Positions 1 through 7,522 of a DNA stretch of 39,030 bases are shown in pieces (position 1 is the stretch's first letter; each line of letters begins with the position of its first letter). A model generated the notes under the pieces. It saw nothing but the letters and a program-made list of their open reading frames with translations. It had not been told where the DNA came from and searched no databases. Source of the DNA: ARS98 sp030744725 (GTDB taxonomy: Bacteria; Planctomycetota; Planctomycetia; Pirellulales; Pirellulaceae); assembly GCA_030744725.1 (NCBI GenBank), contig JASLPZ010000016.1:1-39030 (forward strand), given 5' to 3'. The position numbers and the translations under genes were made by a program.

Positions 1-127
1 CGACAACCTCGGACTCCTTGAACCCGACAGTCTGAGAATTCGCTAGATTATTGCCCACCACGTCAATCTTCGTTTCAGCGGTCGTGAGCCCGGTCAATGC
101 CGTTGAAAGTGCTGATGCGAGTCCCAT
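1..127 (-). CDS. flgE: Flagellar hook protein FlgE, N-terminal fragment (cut by window edge)
   Basis: Only the first 42 codons are present; the gene continues off the left edge. The protein begins MGLASALSTALTGL and continues with VGNNLANSQTVGFK. This is the N-terminal flagellar rod/hook signature (ANDLN-type motif with N-N-L-A-N) shared by FlgB, FlgC, FlgE, FlgF and FlgG. The position directly after flgD points to the hook protein FlgE rather than FlgF or FlgG. FlgE polymerises under the FlgD cap to make the hook, the universal joint between rod and filament. The start is an ATG at 125-127, preceded by a strong GGAGGG ribosome binding site about 8 bases upstream. It lies 75 bp after flgD, at the far end of the visible flagellar operon. 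FlgE or a hook-basal body paralogue is certain; the exact paralogue is inferred from context. Confidence 0.85.
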   Translation of the reverse strand, partial: MGLASALSTALTGLTTAETKIDVVGNNLANSQTVGFKESEVV

Positions 128-202
128 TCTTCTACCCTCCTGGAAGTGTCTGATATATCCTGGCTGGCAACATCGGGCCGCCAGTATTTTGTGTGAGAAA
201 AA

Positions 203-646
203 CTAAGCCGACGGATCGTCTTCTATAATTTCACGAATGTTGTCTAAGCGAACGTCGTGTTCACCGACGTGAACTCTGAGCGACCGACTCGCATTGTCGT
301 TTTCGTCGACGACAACGGTGACCCGGTCGACAACACCGTCCACCGGGTCCGCACCGTCGGAGAGCGCGTTGATTCGCTTTCCGATCAGTCCACTGGCTGT
401 AGCCATATTTTGCCCCAACAACACCGAGCCCAAGGTCTCCGACAGTTGATCCGTCGCGCTGATCGAACGAATCTGGCTGATCTGGGCCAGAATCTCGCTG
501 TTGTCCATCGGATCGAGTGGATCTTGATTCTGCAACTCCGTCACCATCAGTTTCAGGAAATGGTCCAAATCCAGTTCTCGCAAGTCGCCAGCGTTTCGAT
601 CCGTGCTGGGGCTGGTGACTCCACCCGCGGCTGAAATTCTGCTCAC
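203..646 (-). CDS. flgD: Flagellar hook capping protein FlgD
   Basis: FlgD forms the cap at the distal end of the growing hook and directs FlgE polymerisation; it is a scaffold removed when the hook is finished. The 147-residue product has the conserved FlgD N-terminal core at about residues 25-65: LDHFLKLMVTELQNQDPLDP followed by MDNSEILAQISQ. The remainder (about 85-140) is short and ends in an acidic tail, so the protein lacks the large beta-rich C-terminal domain found in enterobacterial FlgD (about 230 residues). The start is a GTG at 644-646, chosen because an AGGAG ribosome binding site sits seven bases upstream; a nearby ATG runs into a stop after two codons. It sits between fliK and flgE, the standard hook-assembly order. 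Identification is secure. Confidence 0.93.
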   Translation of the reverse strand: MSRISAAGGVTSPSTDRNAGDLRELDLDHFLKLMVTELQNQDPLDPMDNSEILAQISQIRSISATDQLSETLGSVLLGQNMATASGLIGKRINALSDGADPVDGVVDRVTVVVDENDNASRSLRVHVGEHDVRLDNIREIIEDDPSA

Positions 647-681
647 GCCATTGCTCCTTTGAAATCGTTCGTCTCGGATGG

Positions 682-2157
682 TTACACGATAATGTCGAGT
701 TGTTGATTCTCGCCGACGACGGCGCGTCGCGATTCGCCGGAACTCTGTTCGTCGTCGCTGGCCTCGACTAGCGAGGAACCTTCGGCATTCCGTTCTTCCC
801 CTGAGCGATCGCCGGTTTCATCAGGGAGATTCTGGGGATGTCGCTCCGTCAAGTCGATGTCAAACTGCTCGATCCGAATACCCTGTTCCGCCAGTCGTTC
901 ACGTAAGACCGGCAAGCTATCGACCAGCAGCGCACGTGCCGCGGGTGTTTCCGCTTCCAACCTCGCTGTCAGCGCGTTGCCCTGGACTTTGAGCTGTACC
1001 TGGAGGGCACCTAGCTCTGGTGGGTGCAAGCGTAACTTGATCGTACCGCCCTGCCCTTCGGTGGCGCGAAATGCCCGCGCCACGCGATCGACAAAACGTG
1101 TCTGATTTATTCCCTCGGTCGTGGTGGTCTGCGAATTTCGTTCTCCGCCGCCAGTCATCAACTGCTGCGCAAATCGGTTCTGCGCGCTGGTTGCTGCCGC
1201 TTCAGGCTTTCCTTCCACCGGGGTGGAGGTCGGCGGACTCTTGTCGACCTCGGCGGCGTCTTCCAGTTTCACCCCGGCTTCGAGCGTCGGAGCCGTTTGC
1301 ACCGGGTCTCCGGCAGTTGGGATTTGCTTTGCCACAACACCCGATTCCACGACACCTCCCTTGATCGTTTCCGAATTGCCAGGCTGCCTCTCGCCCTGCG
1401 GCCTCTCAACTGTTTCGCCGCTGGAGCCTGGCTGAAGCTCTCCCTTTGATGGCAATTTTGCAGTCACGGAGACTTCGACTTCAGTCGTATTTGGTTCAGC
1501 AGCCGGTCGTTCAGAAATCACCGCCTTTTGCGAAACGCTTGTAGCTTCCAATGGGTTCCCGACATCATTGTGTTCTGGTTCGTCTGTGGTCGCTCGATCA
1601 CTCAACGGAACATCATGTGTTACTTCGTCCGAGCTGGTCGGATCCGAGCTATCCGTCGCAACCTCGACATCATCCACATCCTCGAACGTCACAACTGCCA
1701 GGGTCTCGTCCTCTAAGATCGGCTCGACTACCTCAGTTTGTATCGAGTCTTCAGGCGGCGTTTCTTCGAACACACCATCCGTCTGAGGCGAAACGGCGAC
1801 ATCGACGGTCAACAGTTCGACCGTGAGTAGCGGTTCGATGGCGACCGATTCATCATCATGGGGCCCTGTAACGTGCGCGGGGTCTGTCGCCTCCGGCACG
1901 CTCTTCGATTCCTCTTGATTCGTTTCGTCGGCGTCGGACTGCCCTGCATCGACAGCGGCATCGCCGACGGTGCCATCCGGATTTTCGTCCGCAGTCTTTG
2001 CTTCCGTGTTATCTTGGTTCGCTTGCGTGGCATCTTGCGTTCGTTGCAGATGAGTTTCAAACGACTGATCAACGTCCGGCTTCGGCGCATCCCGCACTGG
2101 CTCCAACAACTCTGGAGGCGTGGTGGGTGTTGCTCCGTCCAAAAACGAAGGGAACAT
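682..2157 (-). CDS. fliK: Flagellar hook-length control protein FliK
   Basis: FliK is a secreted molecular ruler that measures hook length and makes the export gate switch from hook to filament substrates. The C-terminal part, at about residues 353-435 of 491, matches the Flg_hook domain: LRLHPPELGALQVQLKVQG and then a helix pair with LRERLAEQGIRIEQFDIDL. The first 330 residues are low-complexity, acidic and rich in Glu, Asp, Thr and Val, as expected for the disordered ruler part of FliK proteins. The open frame extends to a TTG at 2232 that would overlap the upstream gene by four bases. I prefer the ATG at 2155-2157, because an AAGGA ribosome binding site lies eight bases before it; a further ATG three codons upstream is too close to that site. 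Its place between the MotE-like genes and flgD supports the assignment. Confidence 0.9.
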   Translation of the reverse strand: MFPSFLDGATPTTPPELLEPVRDAPKPDVDQSFETHLQRTQDATQANQDNTEAKTADENPDGTVGDAAVDAGQSDADETNQEESKSVPEATDPAHVTGPHDDESVAIEPLLTVELLTVDVAVSPQTDGVFEETPPEDSIQTEVVEPILEDETLAVVTFEDVDDVEVATDSSDPTSSDEVTHDVPLSDRATTDEPEHNDVGNPLEATSVSQKAVISERPAAEPNTTEVEVSVTAKLPSKGELQPGSSGETVERPQGERQPGNSETIKGGVVESGVVAKQIPTAGDPVQTAPTLEAGVKLEDAAEVDKSPPTSTPVEGKPEAAATSAQNRFAQQLMTGGGERNSQTTTTEGINQTRFVDRVARAFRATEGQGGTIKLRLHPPELGALQVQLKVQGNALTARLEAETPAARALLVDSLPVLRERLAEQGIRIEQFDIDLTERHPQNLPDETGDRSGEERNAEGSSLVEASDDEQSSGESRRAVVGENQQLDIIV

Positions 2158-2228
2158 AATTGGCATCCTTGCTTTTCTTGCTCTACCGTTGTCCGGCGTG
2201 ACCGTTTCGACCGTCACACCACCCCATA

Positions 2229-2921
2229 TCAATCAAATCTCATGAGATTCCGTCGCGTCTCGCGAAATAATCCAACGTCTGGTTCGCCTTTGCGAATCTG
2301 CCGAAGGATCTCGTGCAACCGCATGGTATTCTCGGTGCGAAACTCCTCAATGATCCGTTTTCGATTGTTGACCGGCATGCCCTTAAAGACCGTGACAACA
2401 AACTGCTGGGCGTCCTCTCGGCCCAACGATTGATCATCCAAGAGTTTCAAAATCTGAGTCTTTGCGAGCTTTGGGCTCAACGACTCAAGCTGTCGTTGCA
2501 CGTCCTTGACTGCCTGGTCTGTGGCACCCTGTCGCAATTGTTCGAGGTTCCAGTCAAATTCGTCCTTGAGTTTTTTGTACTCTTCCCATTGCTGAGTGAA
2601 CTTGGCGCTGATTTCAAGGATGTCGATCAGCCCTTTGTCGATAGCAATCTCGCGCATACTCAAGTCCAACGCGACGACCTGTCGCATGTCTTCGACCTCT
2701 CGTCGTGCGACATAAACAGTAGGCGTGATCGCGATTGCGCGCCCTTGTCGACGGTGCATCGTGAACATGTCAACATCGTGAGCCACGGCCATCATCTGGA
2801 ACACCGTGTCTTCCGTGAGATTTCCTTTCGACCAGACCACACACAAAGCCACGGCCTCTGCGAGAACTGTCAGGACACTCAGGTAGATCAACGCAGAAAA
2901 TGTAACCTTCAGGATCTTCAT
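2229..2921 (-). CDS. MotE-like membrane-anchored coiled-coil flagellar protein, copy A
   Basis: This 230-residue protein has one N-terminal membrane segment (about 7-30), then a charged helical region likely to form a coiled coil (about 70-130), then a small helical domain (about 135-212). That domain has the pattern VQRQLESLSPKLAKTQILKLL and MPVNNRKRIIEEF, reminiscent of the MgtE N-terminal fold found in MotE-like proteins that follow fliJ in many flagellar operons. The basal-body role (motor or export apparatus support in the periplasm or on the membrane) is inferred from position. It is a tandem paralogue of the next gene upstream and overlaps it by four bases (ATGA), so the two are probably translated together. 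I do not recognise a named family with certainty; the sequence is too divergent for a firm name. Confidence 0.6.
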   Translation of the reverse strand: MKILKVTFSALIYLSVLTVLAEAVALCVVWSKGNLTEDTVFQMMAVAHDVDMFTMHRRQGRAIAITPTVYVARREVEDMRQVVALDLSMREIAIDKGLIDILEISAKFTQQWEEYKKLKDEFDWNLEQLRQGATDQAVKDVQRQLESLSPKLAKTQILKLLDDQSLGREDAQQFVVTVFKGMPVNNRKRIIEEFRTENTMRLHEILRQIRKGEPDVGLFRETRRNLMRFD

Positions 2922-3595
2922 GGCTTCTCCCCACCGGAGAGTTCTCCGATTTCCATGAACATTCGGTGCAGCATTTCCTGCTCTTCATCGGTCTTGAGTT
3001 CCGCCCAGATCTTCTTGCGTTTACCCTCCGGCATCGCCTTGACGATGGTAACGACATCGCTTACCACATCGTCGCCTTCATCCAAGCCTTCGTCCTCGAG
3101 TGTTCGCAGGAGGATATCTTTGGCCTGCCTCGGTGAAAGAGCCTCAAGCGTTCGCTGGACGTCTCCGAGCGAGGCGATGACAGCCTGTCGCTCCAGATTG
3201 TCGAGGTAAGCGCGGAAGTTGTTACGGACCAGTGCGCGTCGGTCTCGTTCAGACTTGAGTTCCTTCTCCAGGCTGCGAATAGTGTCTGATTCCTGCTTCA
3301 TTGCGACTTTTCGATCGATCAAGATCGAATTGGCGTTAACCCGCTTGGCCAATAACTGATCATGCGTCAGATCTTCGTCACTGGCGTGAGTGCCTGGCTC
3401 GGGTTCTTTCTCTGTCGGCAGGTCGGAGATGTCGAGTCCGTAGATGATCGCGGCGTAACGAATGACTTTGTCTTGGGACAACTTATCTTCTGACCACATC
3501 ATGACGCCTCCACCAACCTGGACAGTCACCGTCGCCAGGCAGCAGTATCCGAATGCAAGCGGCGCCGCACTCATAATTAGTCGTATGATGTTCAT
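2918..3595 (-). CDS. MotE-like membrane-anchored coiled-coil flagellar protein, copy B
   Basis: This 225-residue protein shares its whole layout with the neighbouring downstream gene: an N-terminal membrane segment (about 8-33), a charged helical stretch (about 80-140), and a C-terminal helical domain (about 142-212). The two share the motif D-V-Q-R-x-L-E-x-L-S-P-x-x-A-K (here residues 145-159) and a later M-P-x-x-x-R-K-x-I. They therefore arose by tandem duplication and have diverged strongly elsewhere. The gene overlaps fliJ by four bases upstream and the second copy by four bases downstream, so fliJ, copy B and copy A form a translationally coupled run. Copy B has an acidic, proline-containing insert at about 58-78 that copy A lacks. 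The function is inferred from the operon and the MotE resemblance only. Confidence 0.6.
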   Translation of the reverse strand: MNIIRLIMSAAPLAFGYCCLATVTVQVGGGVMMWSEDKLSQDKVIRYAAIIYGLDISDLPTEKEPEPGTHASDEDLTHDQLLAKRVNANSILIDRKVAMKQESDTIRSLEKELKSERDRRALVRNNFRAYLDNLERQAVIASLGDVQRTLEALSPRQAKDILLRTLEDEGLDEGDDVVSDVVTIVKAMPEGKRKKIWAELKTDEEQEMLHRMFMEIGELSGGEKP

Positions 3596-4038
3596 TCCGG
3601 GCCTCGCCGATGGCTGAGGGCAACTTCGTCTAGCGTTTTGACCTCGCGCCGTAATTCGTCAGTCCGATGTGTTTCCAATTGTCGATCGCGTAGCTTTTCC
3701 AAGACGCGAACCTGGCGATCCGCCTCAACCAACGCCAACCGCCGTTTTTCAATCTCTTCGATCAACCGCGATTTCCGCTGCGTCAACACCCGCGCCTTGG
3801 CTCGCAAGACTTGCTCGAAGCGTTGGATTGCGACCAGGCGATCCACATCGACGCGCCCAGGCGAAGCGGCGGCCAGACATCGTTTTCTCATTTCGCTGAT
3901 TTCCAAGGTGACTAGATCCGCTTGCCTGGCGAGTATCCCATCTGCACGATACGTTTCCGCCAGTTCTGCGCGTCGCTGCTGACGATCCGCCTGGCGGAGT
4001 TTCATTAACGTTTCCAATCGAAACTTGAATTGACTCAT
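3592..4038 (-). CDS. fliJ: Flagellar export protein FliJ
   Basis: FliJ is a small coiled-coil protein that inserts into the FliI ATPase ring, like the gamma subunit of F1-ATPase, and links it to the export gate protein FlhA. The product has 148 residues, the usual FliJ length, and begins MSQFKFRLETLMKLRQADRQ, the typical FliJ N-terminus (F-R-L-x-x-L-L-x-x-R). The rest is almost all charged helix, rich in Arg, Glu and Leu, as expected for a two-helix coiled coil. It starts six bases after fliI and overlaps the following membrane protein gene by four bases. The family has weak sequence conservation, but N-terminus, length and place directly after fliI make the call firm. Confidence 0.88.
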   Translation of the reverse strand: MSQFKFRLETLMKLRQADRQQRRAELAETYRADGILARQADLVTLEISEMRKRCLAAASPGRVDVDRLVAIQRFEQVLRAKARVLTQRKSRLIEEIEKRRLALVEADRQVRVLEKLRDRQLETHRTDELRREVKTLDEVALSHRRGPE

Positions 4039-4044
4039 GGTTCA

Positions 4045-5448
4045 CTACGGCGACGCCTTGGCGTTTGTTGGATTTTCGTAGTCCGGCTGGCGATTCACCT
4101 CGGCTGGCTCGGTAAATGTTTGCGCCGCTGGCGATGTCCGGGCGGCGTGGCAAAGCGCAGCCAGTCGCAGTAACGCTTCACGTGAGTCTTCTAGCGACGA
4201 CGCCTCGTTGATGGCCTGCCGCAAGAAACCATTGAGTTCGTCTTGCATTGCGATGGCCGTGTCGACCAGCGCGTCTGCGCCAGCGCGATATGCGCCGATG
4301 GAGATCAGATCTCGATGTTCCTGATAGGCTGCCATCACTTCGCGGATCGTCATCACAGCCTGGAGATGCTCTTCATCCACGACGATGGGCATGAGGCGGC
4401 TGATACTCTGCAACACATCGATCGCTGGAAAATGACCTTTCGAGGCAATCTCCCTTGAGAGAATCGTGTGACCGTCGAGTAGGCCGCGTACTGCGTCGGC
4501 GACTGGCTCGTTCGTGTCGTCTCCTTCAACCAGCACAGCGTAGAAAGCGGTGATGCTGCCGCGCGGCCCGCGGCCGGCACGTTCTATGAGCTTTGGCAGC
4601 AGTGAGAAGACCGATGGTGGATAGCCACGCGTCGCGGGTGGTTCACCGGCAGCTAACCCAATTTCCCGCTGCGCCATTGCAAAACGGGTCACTGAGTCCA
4701 TAAGCAACATCACGTTTTTTCCCTGGTCGCGAAAGTACTCGGCGACGGCGGTCGCCGTCATCGCTGCCTGCACGCGCAGAATCGCCGGTTGGTCGCTGGT
4801 TGCCACCACGACGACGCTGCGGCGACGCCCCTCCTCGCCAAGGTCGCGCGCCAGAAACTCGTTCACCTCGCGACCACGCTCGCCAATCATCGCGATGACG
4901 TTGACGTCCGCGGACGTATTTCGCGCCATCATGCCCAACAGCACGCTCTTGCCAACACCGGATCCTGAGAAGATCCCCATGCGCTGGCCGGTACCGCATG
5001 TCAAGAGCCCGTCCAGGGCTCGCACGCCCGTTGTGAGCGGCGTCTCGATGGGCGGCCGTTCCAACGCCGACGGTGGCGTTCGATCCAGGGACGTTCGGTG
5101 TGGCAATGACGGCTCGGGGAATTGGTCCGTCGTTACTCCGTGTGCATCGATCACGCGGCCGAGCAACTGATCGCCGACACGCAGGAAACGCGAAGTCCTG
5201 CGCATAACAACTTGGTTTCCGCGACGGACCCCTGACATTGCCTCGTAGGGAAAAACCAGCGTCAGGGCGTCACGAAACCCAACGACCTCACCGAAGATCG
5301 AAGGACCGGCTTGGCGTTCAATTTCCGCCACGGCACCAACCGGCGCGGGGAATCCCGCCACGGCCGCCATCATGCCTTCGGTTCGCACGACGCTACCAGT
5401 GATGGCAGTCGGCATTACCGAATCAAGTTGGTCAATTAACGCATTCAT
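4045..5448 (-). CDS. fliI: Flagellum-specific ATP synthase FliI
   Basis: FliI is the cytoplasmic hexameric ATPase of the flagellar type III export apparatus; it releases chaperones and unfolds substrates for the FlhA/FlhB gate. The 467-residue protein has Walker A SGSGVGKS at about residues 161-168, the F1-beta-type segment MIGERGREVNEFL after it, Walker B VMLLMDSVTRFA, and the stretch FYAVLVEGDDTNEPVADAVR. All are typical of the FliI/YscN family. The open frame reaches further upstream, but the ATG at 5446-5448 gives the normal N-terminus (MNALIDQLDS) and overlaps the fliH stop by four bases, so I use it. FliH regulates this enzyme and FliJ sits in its ring; both genes flank it. No key residue is missing. 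Confidence 0.97.
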   Translation of the reverse strand: MNALIDQLDSVMPTAITGSVVRTEGMMAAVAGFPAPVGAVAEIERQAGPSIFGEVVGFRDALTLVFPYEAMSGVRRGNQVVMRRTSRFLRVGDQLLGRVIDAHGVTTDQFPEPSLPHRTSLDRTPPSALERPPIETPLTTGVRALDGLLTCGTGQRMGIFSGSGVGKSVLLGMMARNTSADVNVIAMIGERGREVNEFLARDLGEEGRRRSVVVVATSDQPAILRVQAAMTATAVAEYFRDQGKNVMLLMDSVTRFAMAQREIGLAAGEPPATRGYPPSVFSLLPKLIERAGRGPRGSITAFYAVLVEGDDTNEPVADAVRGLLDGHTILSREIASKGHFPAIDVLQSISRLMPIVVDEEHLQAVMTIREVMAAYQEHRDLISIGAYRAGADALVDTAIAMQDELNGFLRQAINEASSLEDSREALLRLAALCHAARTSPAAQTFTEPAEVNRQPDYENPTNAKASP

Positions 5449-6122
5449 GTAAGCTCTTCTTCGATCCGTTGCAGTTGAGTATCGATATTCTGATCGAGCG
5501 TGCCAAACTCGGTAACAACCCGGCACCCACCGGCGCGAATGCTCTCATCCGCAACAATGTCGGTTGGGGCGAGTTCCGCGAACTCGTTGGCGAGCCGATC
5601 GGTTCGATCTCCCAGCGATTCAAAATCGCTGGGGCTCAACAACAACCGAAGCCGCCCGCTGCCCATGGCCAATTGCAGCGCTTCCCGCACCAAATCAACC
5701 GAGATTTCAGGATCTTGAGACAATTCACGGCGGATCACGCACGCCGCCATCGCGGCCGCTAGGTGCACGGTTTCGCGTTCCCAGTGCTTCAGCCAACGTT
5801 CCTTTTCGTAGCCCAGAGCTCCAATCACCTCGCGGATGGCCGGTAGCAGTGTTTCAAGGTTTCTATCAAGTTTCGCTTGGACGCTGTTTTCCGCTTCGAC
5901 CTGCGCTGCTTGTTGTCCGGCGCTCTTGGCGTGCGCCGTGATCTCCGCAGCACGCTTTTTCGCGTCGGCCAGAATCTGCTCTGCCTGACTGCGCACTGTA
6001 TCCAGATAGCGGGACGCCCTCTGCGACATATCTTCGAAATTGAACGCCACCGAATGTAAACCACTCGCGTCGTTCAACAATGTTCCGGACTTGATAATGC
6101 CTGCCATTGATTGCAAATTCAT
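5445..6122 (-). CDS. fliH: Flagellar assembly protein FliH
   Basis: FliH is the dimeric stator of the FliI ATPase; it anchors the ATPase to the C-ring and restrains hydrolysis. The 225-residue protein has an Ala/Glu/Gln-rich coiled coil (about 40-85, AEQILADAKKRAAEITAHA) and a C-terminal globular part with the FliH/V-ATPase E-subunit pattern (about 105-220), ending with RAGGCRVVTEFGTLDQNIDT. That closing motif (G-G-C-x-V-x-T-x-x-G-x-x-D) is diagnostic of FliH. I use the ATG at 6120-6122. A TTG six codons upstream is possible, and neither has a clear ribosome binding site, so coupling to fliG (27 bases upstream) may drive translation. The stop overlaps the fliI start. Confidence 0.92.
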   Translation of the reverse strand: MNLQSMAGIIKSGTLLNDASGLHSVAFNFEDMSQRASRYLDTVRSQAEQILADAKKRAAEITAHAKSAGQQAAQVEAENSVQAKLDRNLETLLPAIREVIGALGYEKERWLKHWERETVHLAAAMAACVIRRELSQDPEISVDLVREALQLAMGSGRLRLLLSPSDFESLGDRTDRLANEFAELAPTDIVADESIRAGGCRVVTEFGTLDQNIDTQLQRIEEELT

Positions 6123-6148
6123 AGTGGTTAGAGGAGTCAATCGGAACG

Positions 6149-7498
6149 TTAGGCGGCGACTGCAAAGCGTGGTGTGACGAATCGCGGCAATCGACCGTCG
6201 CGGACCAGTCGCGTGGCGGCTTGGGCTACCTCGCGCTGTGCGGCGGAAATGTCACTTAGTCTGATCGGTCCAAGACGTTCCAGTCTTCGACGCAGGGCCC
6301 GCGCTTCTCGCGGCGGCAAAGGCTGCATCACGCGTGCGACAAAATCGGAACTCGCGCCCGCCAACGCCACCAAAGTGACCTCCGGATCCACCTCGCGAAA
6401 CAGAATTGCCAGGCCTTCGTCGTCAAGTTCGGCAAGCTGCTCAAAAGTGATCGACTCGGTTTCAGAGTCCATCTTCGACCTGATCTGGATCGTCTGGTCG
6501 TCGTCCCCGGCCGCCGTATTGGGCCCGTCATCATTCAATTCCGTAGCCGGCCCGTGCGGGGTGGAATGCGACGCCGCTCGCCTTGTAACTGAAACGTCTT
6601 CGGCTGTCGGTTTCTCATGGACATCAGCGGGTCGAGCCTCAGAACGTTCTTTGGACGGTGGCCGTTCGACCTGCGCTTTAGCAACCTGTTGACTCAGCTT
6701 ATTGTCAATCTCTGTCAGATTGCTAAGAAGCTCGTGGCGTTTACTTCCCGCGGCATTCAGAATCAAATTCACCGCGACCAGGCCCGCATCCCGGTTACGT
6801 TGTGCGCGAATCTCCTCCGTCAGCTTGTCTTCGAGTTGCCGTTGAAGAACTTCGATCGCTGCGGGCGCGGCTGCGTCGAGGCCTGCCACGCGTCTCAGGA
6901 CGTCAGCCTGTTGTTTTGGCGCCAGTCGCGCAATCAATTCGGCAGCACGTTTCGGTGGCAGGTGCGCCACGAGAACGGCAATCACCTGCGCGTTCTCATT
7001 GACCAGGTGATTTGCCAAAGTCTCGGCAGACGCTTCACGTAGAATTGGAAAGGGACAATTGTCAGAAAGTGGGTCGTGGCCCTTGGACTGGTCGCTGTCA
7101 ACCAATGCTTTCGTTGATTGGTCTTCTCGCCATTGGATTGGCCTCGATCGGTCCCCAGATTGGGGAGTCGATTCGTGAGCTGACGCTTCTCCGTATTCAC
7201 GGAGTTGAAACGGTTTGGCATCGACATGGCGGTCCTCAGATTCACCAGCGTTGACGTTCGACATCGTCCCGAACGCGCCGCCACCCGCGGAAACGAATTC
7301 ACGGACGATTTGGTCTTGTTCTTCGTCAGAGATTGTCTCGAGTTCGAACACAGCATTGCGCACTCGTGCCGCCTGCTCGACCTCCATCTTGTCTAGCAGC
7401 GCGTCGGCACTGTCTCGATTCAGAGTGGAAACCAAGATGGCCGCTTTGCGAATCGAATCTGTCGTTGAACTTTCCGTTGTCATGAATTCCTCTGTCAT
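6149..7498 (-). CDS. fliG: Flagellar motor switch protein FliG with long interdomain linkers
   Basis: FliG links the MS-ring (FliF) to FliM and carries the residues that contact the MotA stator. Three domains are recognisable in 449 residues: N-domain (about 15-73, SIRKAAILVSTLNRDSADAL), middle domain (about 153-260, NENAQVIAVLVAHLPPKRAA), and C-domain (about 350-437, FEQLAELDDEGLAILFREVD and LGPIRLSDISAAQREV). Common FliG proteins have about 335 residues. Here two low-complexity, acidic/polar linkers of about 80 (75-152) and about 85 residues (262-348) separate the domains. The EHPQ motif of the middle domain, which takes part in FliM binding, reads E-N-A-Q. The charged torque helix of the C-domain is kept. 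The ATG at 7496-7498 is chosen for its AGGAA ribosome binding site eight bases upstream; the frame is open two codons further to a GTG. Confidence 0.9.
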   Translation of the reverse strand: MTEEFMTTESSTTDSIRKAAILVSTLNRDSADALLDKMEVEQAARVRNAVFELETISDEEQDQIVREFVSAGGGAFGTMSNVNAGESEDRHVDAKPFQLREYGEASAHESTPQSGDRSRPIQWREDQSTKALVDSDQSKGHDPLSDNCPFPILREASAETLANHLVNENAQVIAVLVAHLPPKRAAELIARLAPKQQADVLRRVAGLDAAAPAAIEVLQRQLEDKLTEEIRAQRNRDAGLVAVNLILNAAGSKRHELLSNLTEIDNKLSQQVAKAQVERPPSKERSEARPADVHEKPTAEDVSVTRRAASHSTPHGPATELNDDGPNTAAGDDDQTIQIRSKMDSETESITFEQLAELDDEGLAILFREVDPEVTLVALAGASSDFVARVMQPLPPREARALRRRLERLGPIRLSDISAAQREVAQAATRLVRDGRLPRFVTPRFAVAA

Positions 7499-7522
7499 GA
7501 ACACGTTTCCTCAGGAACAGTG

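Noticed and set aside
128..202. Sigma54-like CTGGC...TTGC pair between flgD and flgE
   Set aside because: The GG to GC distance is two bases too long for a functional -24/-12 promoter.
2313..3209. 298-codon plus-strand frame opposite the two MotE-like genes
   Set aside because: Antisense to two well-supported, coupled genes; the long open frame is a by-product of codon bias on the other strand.
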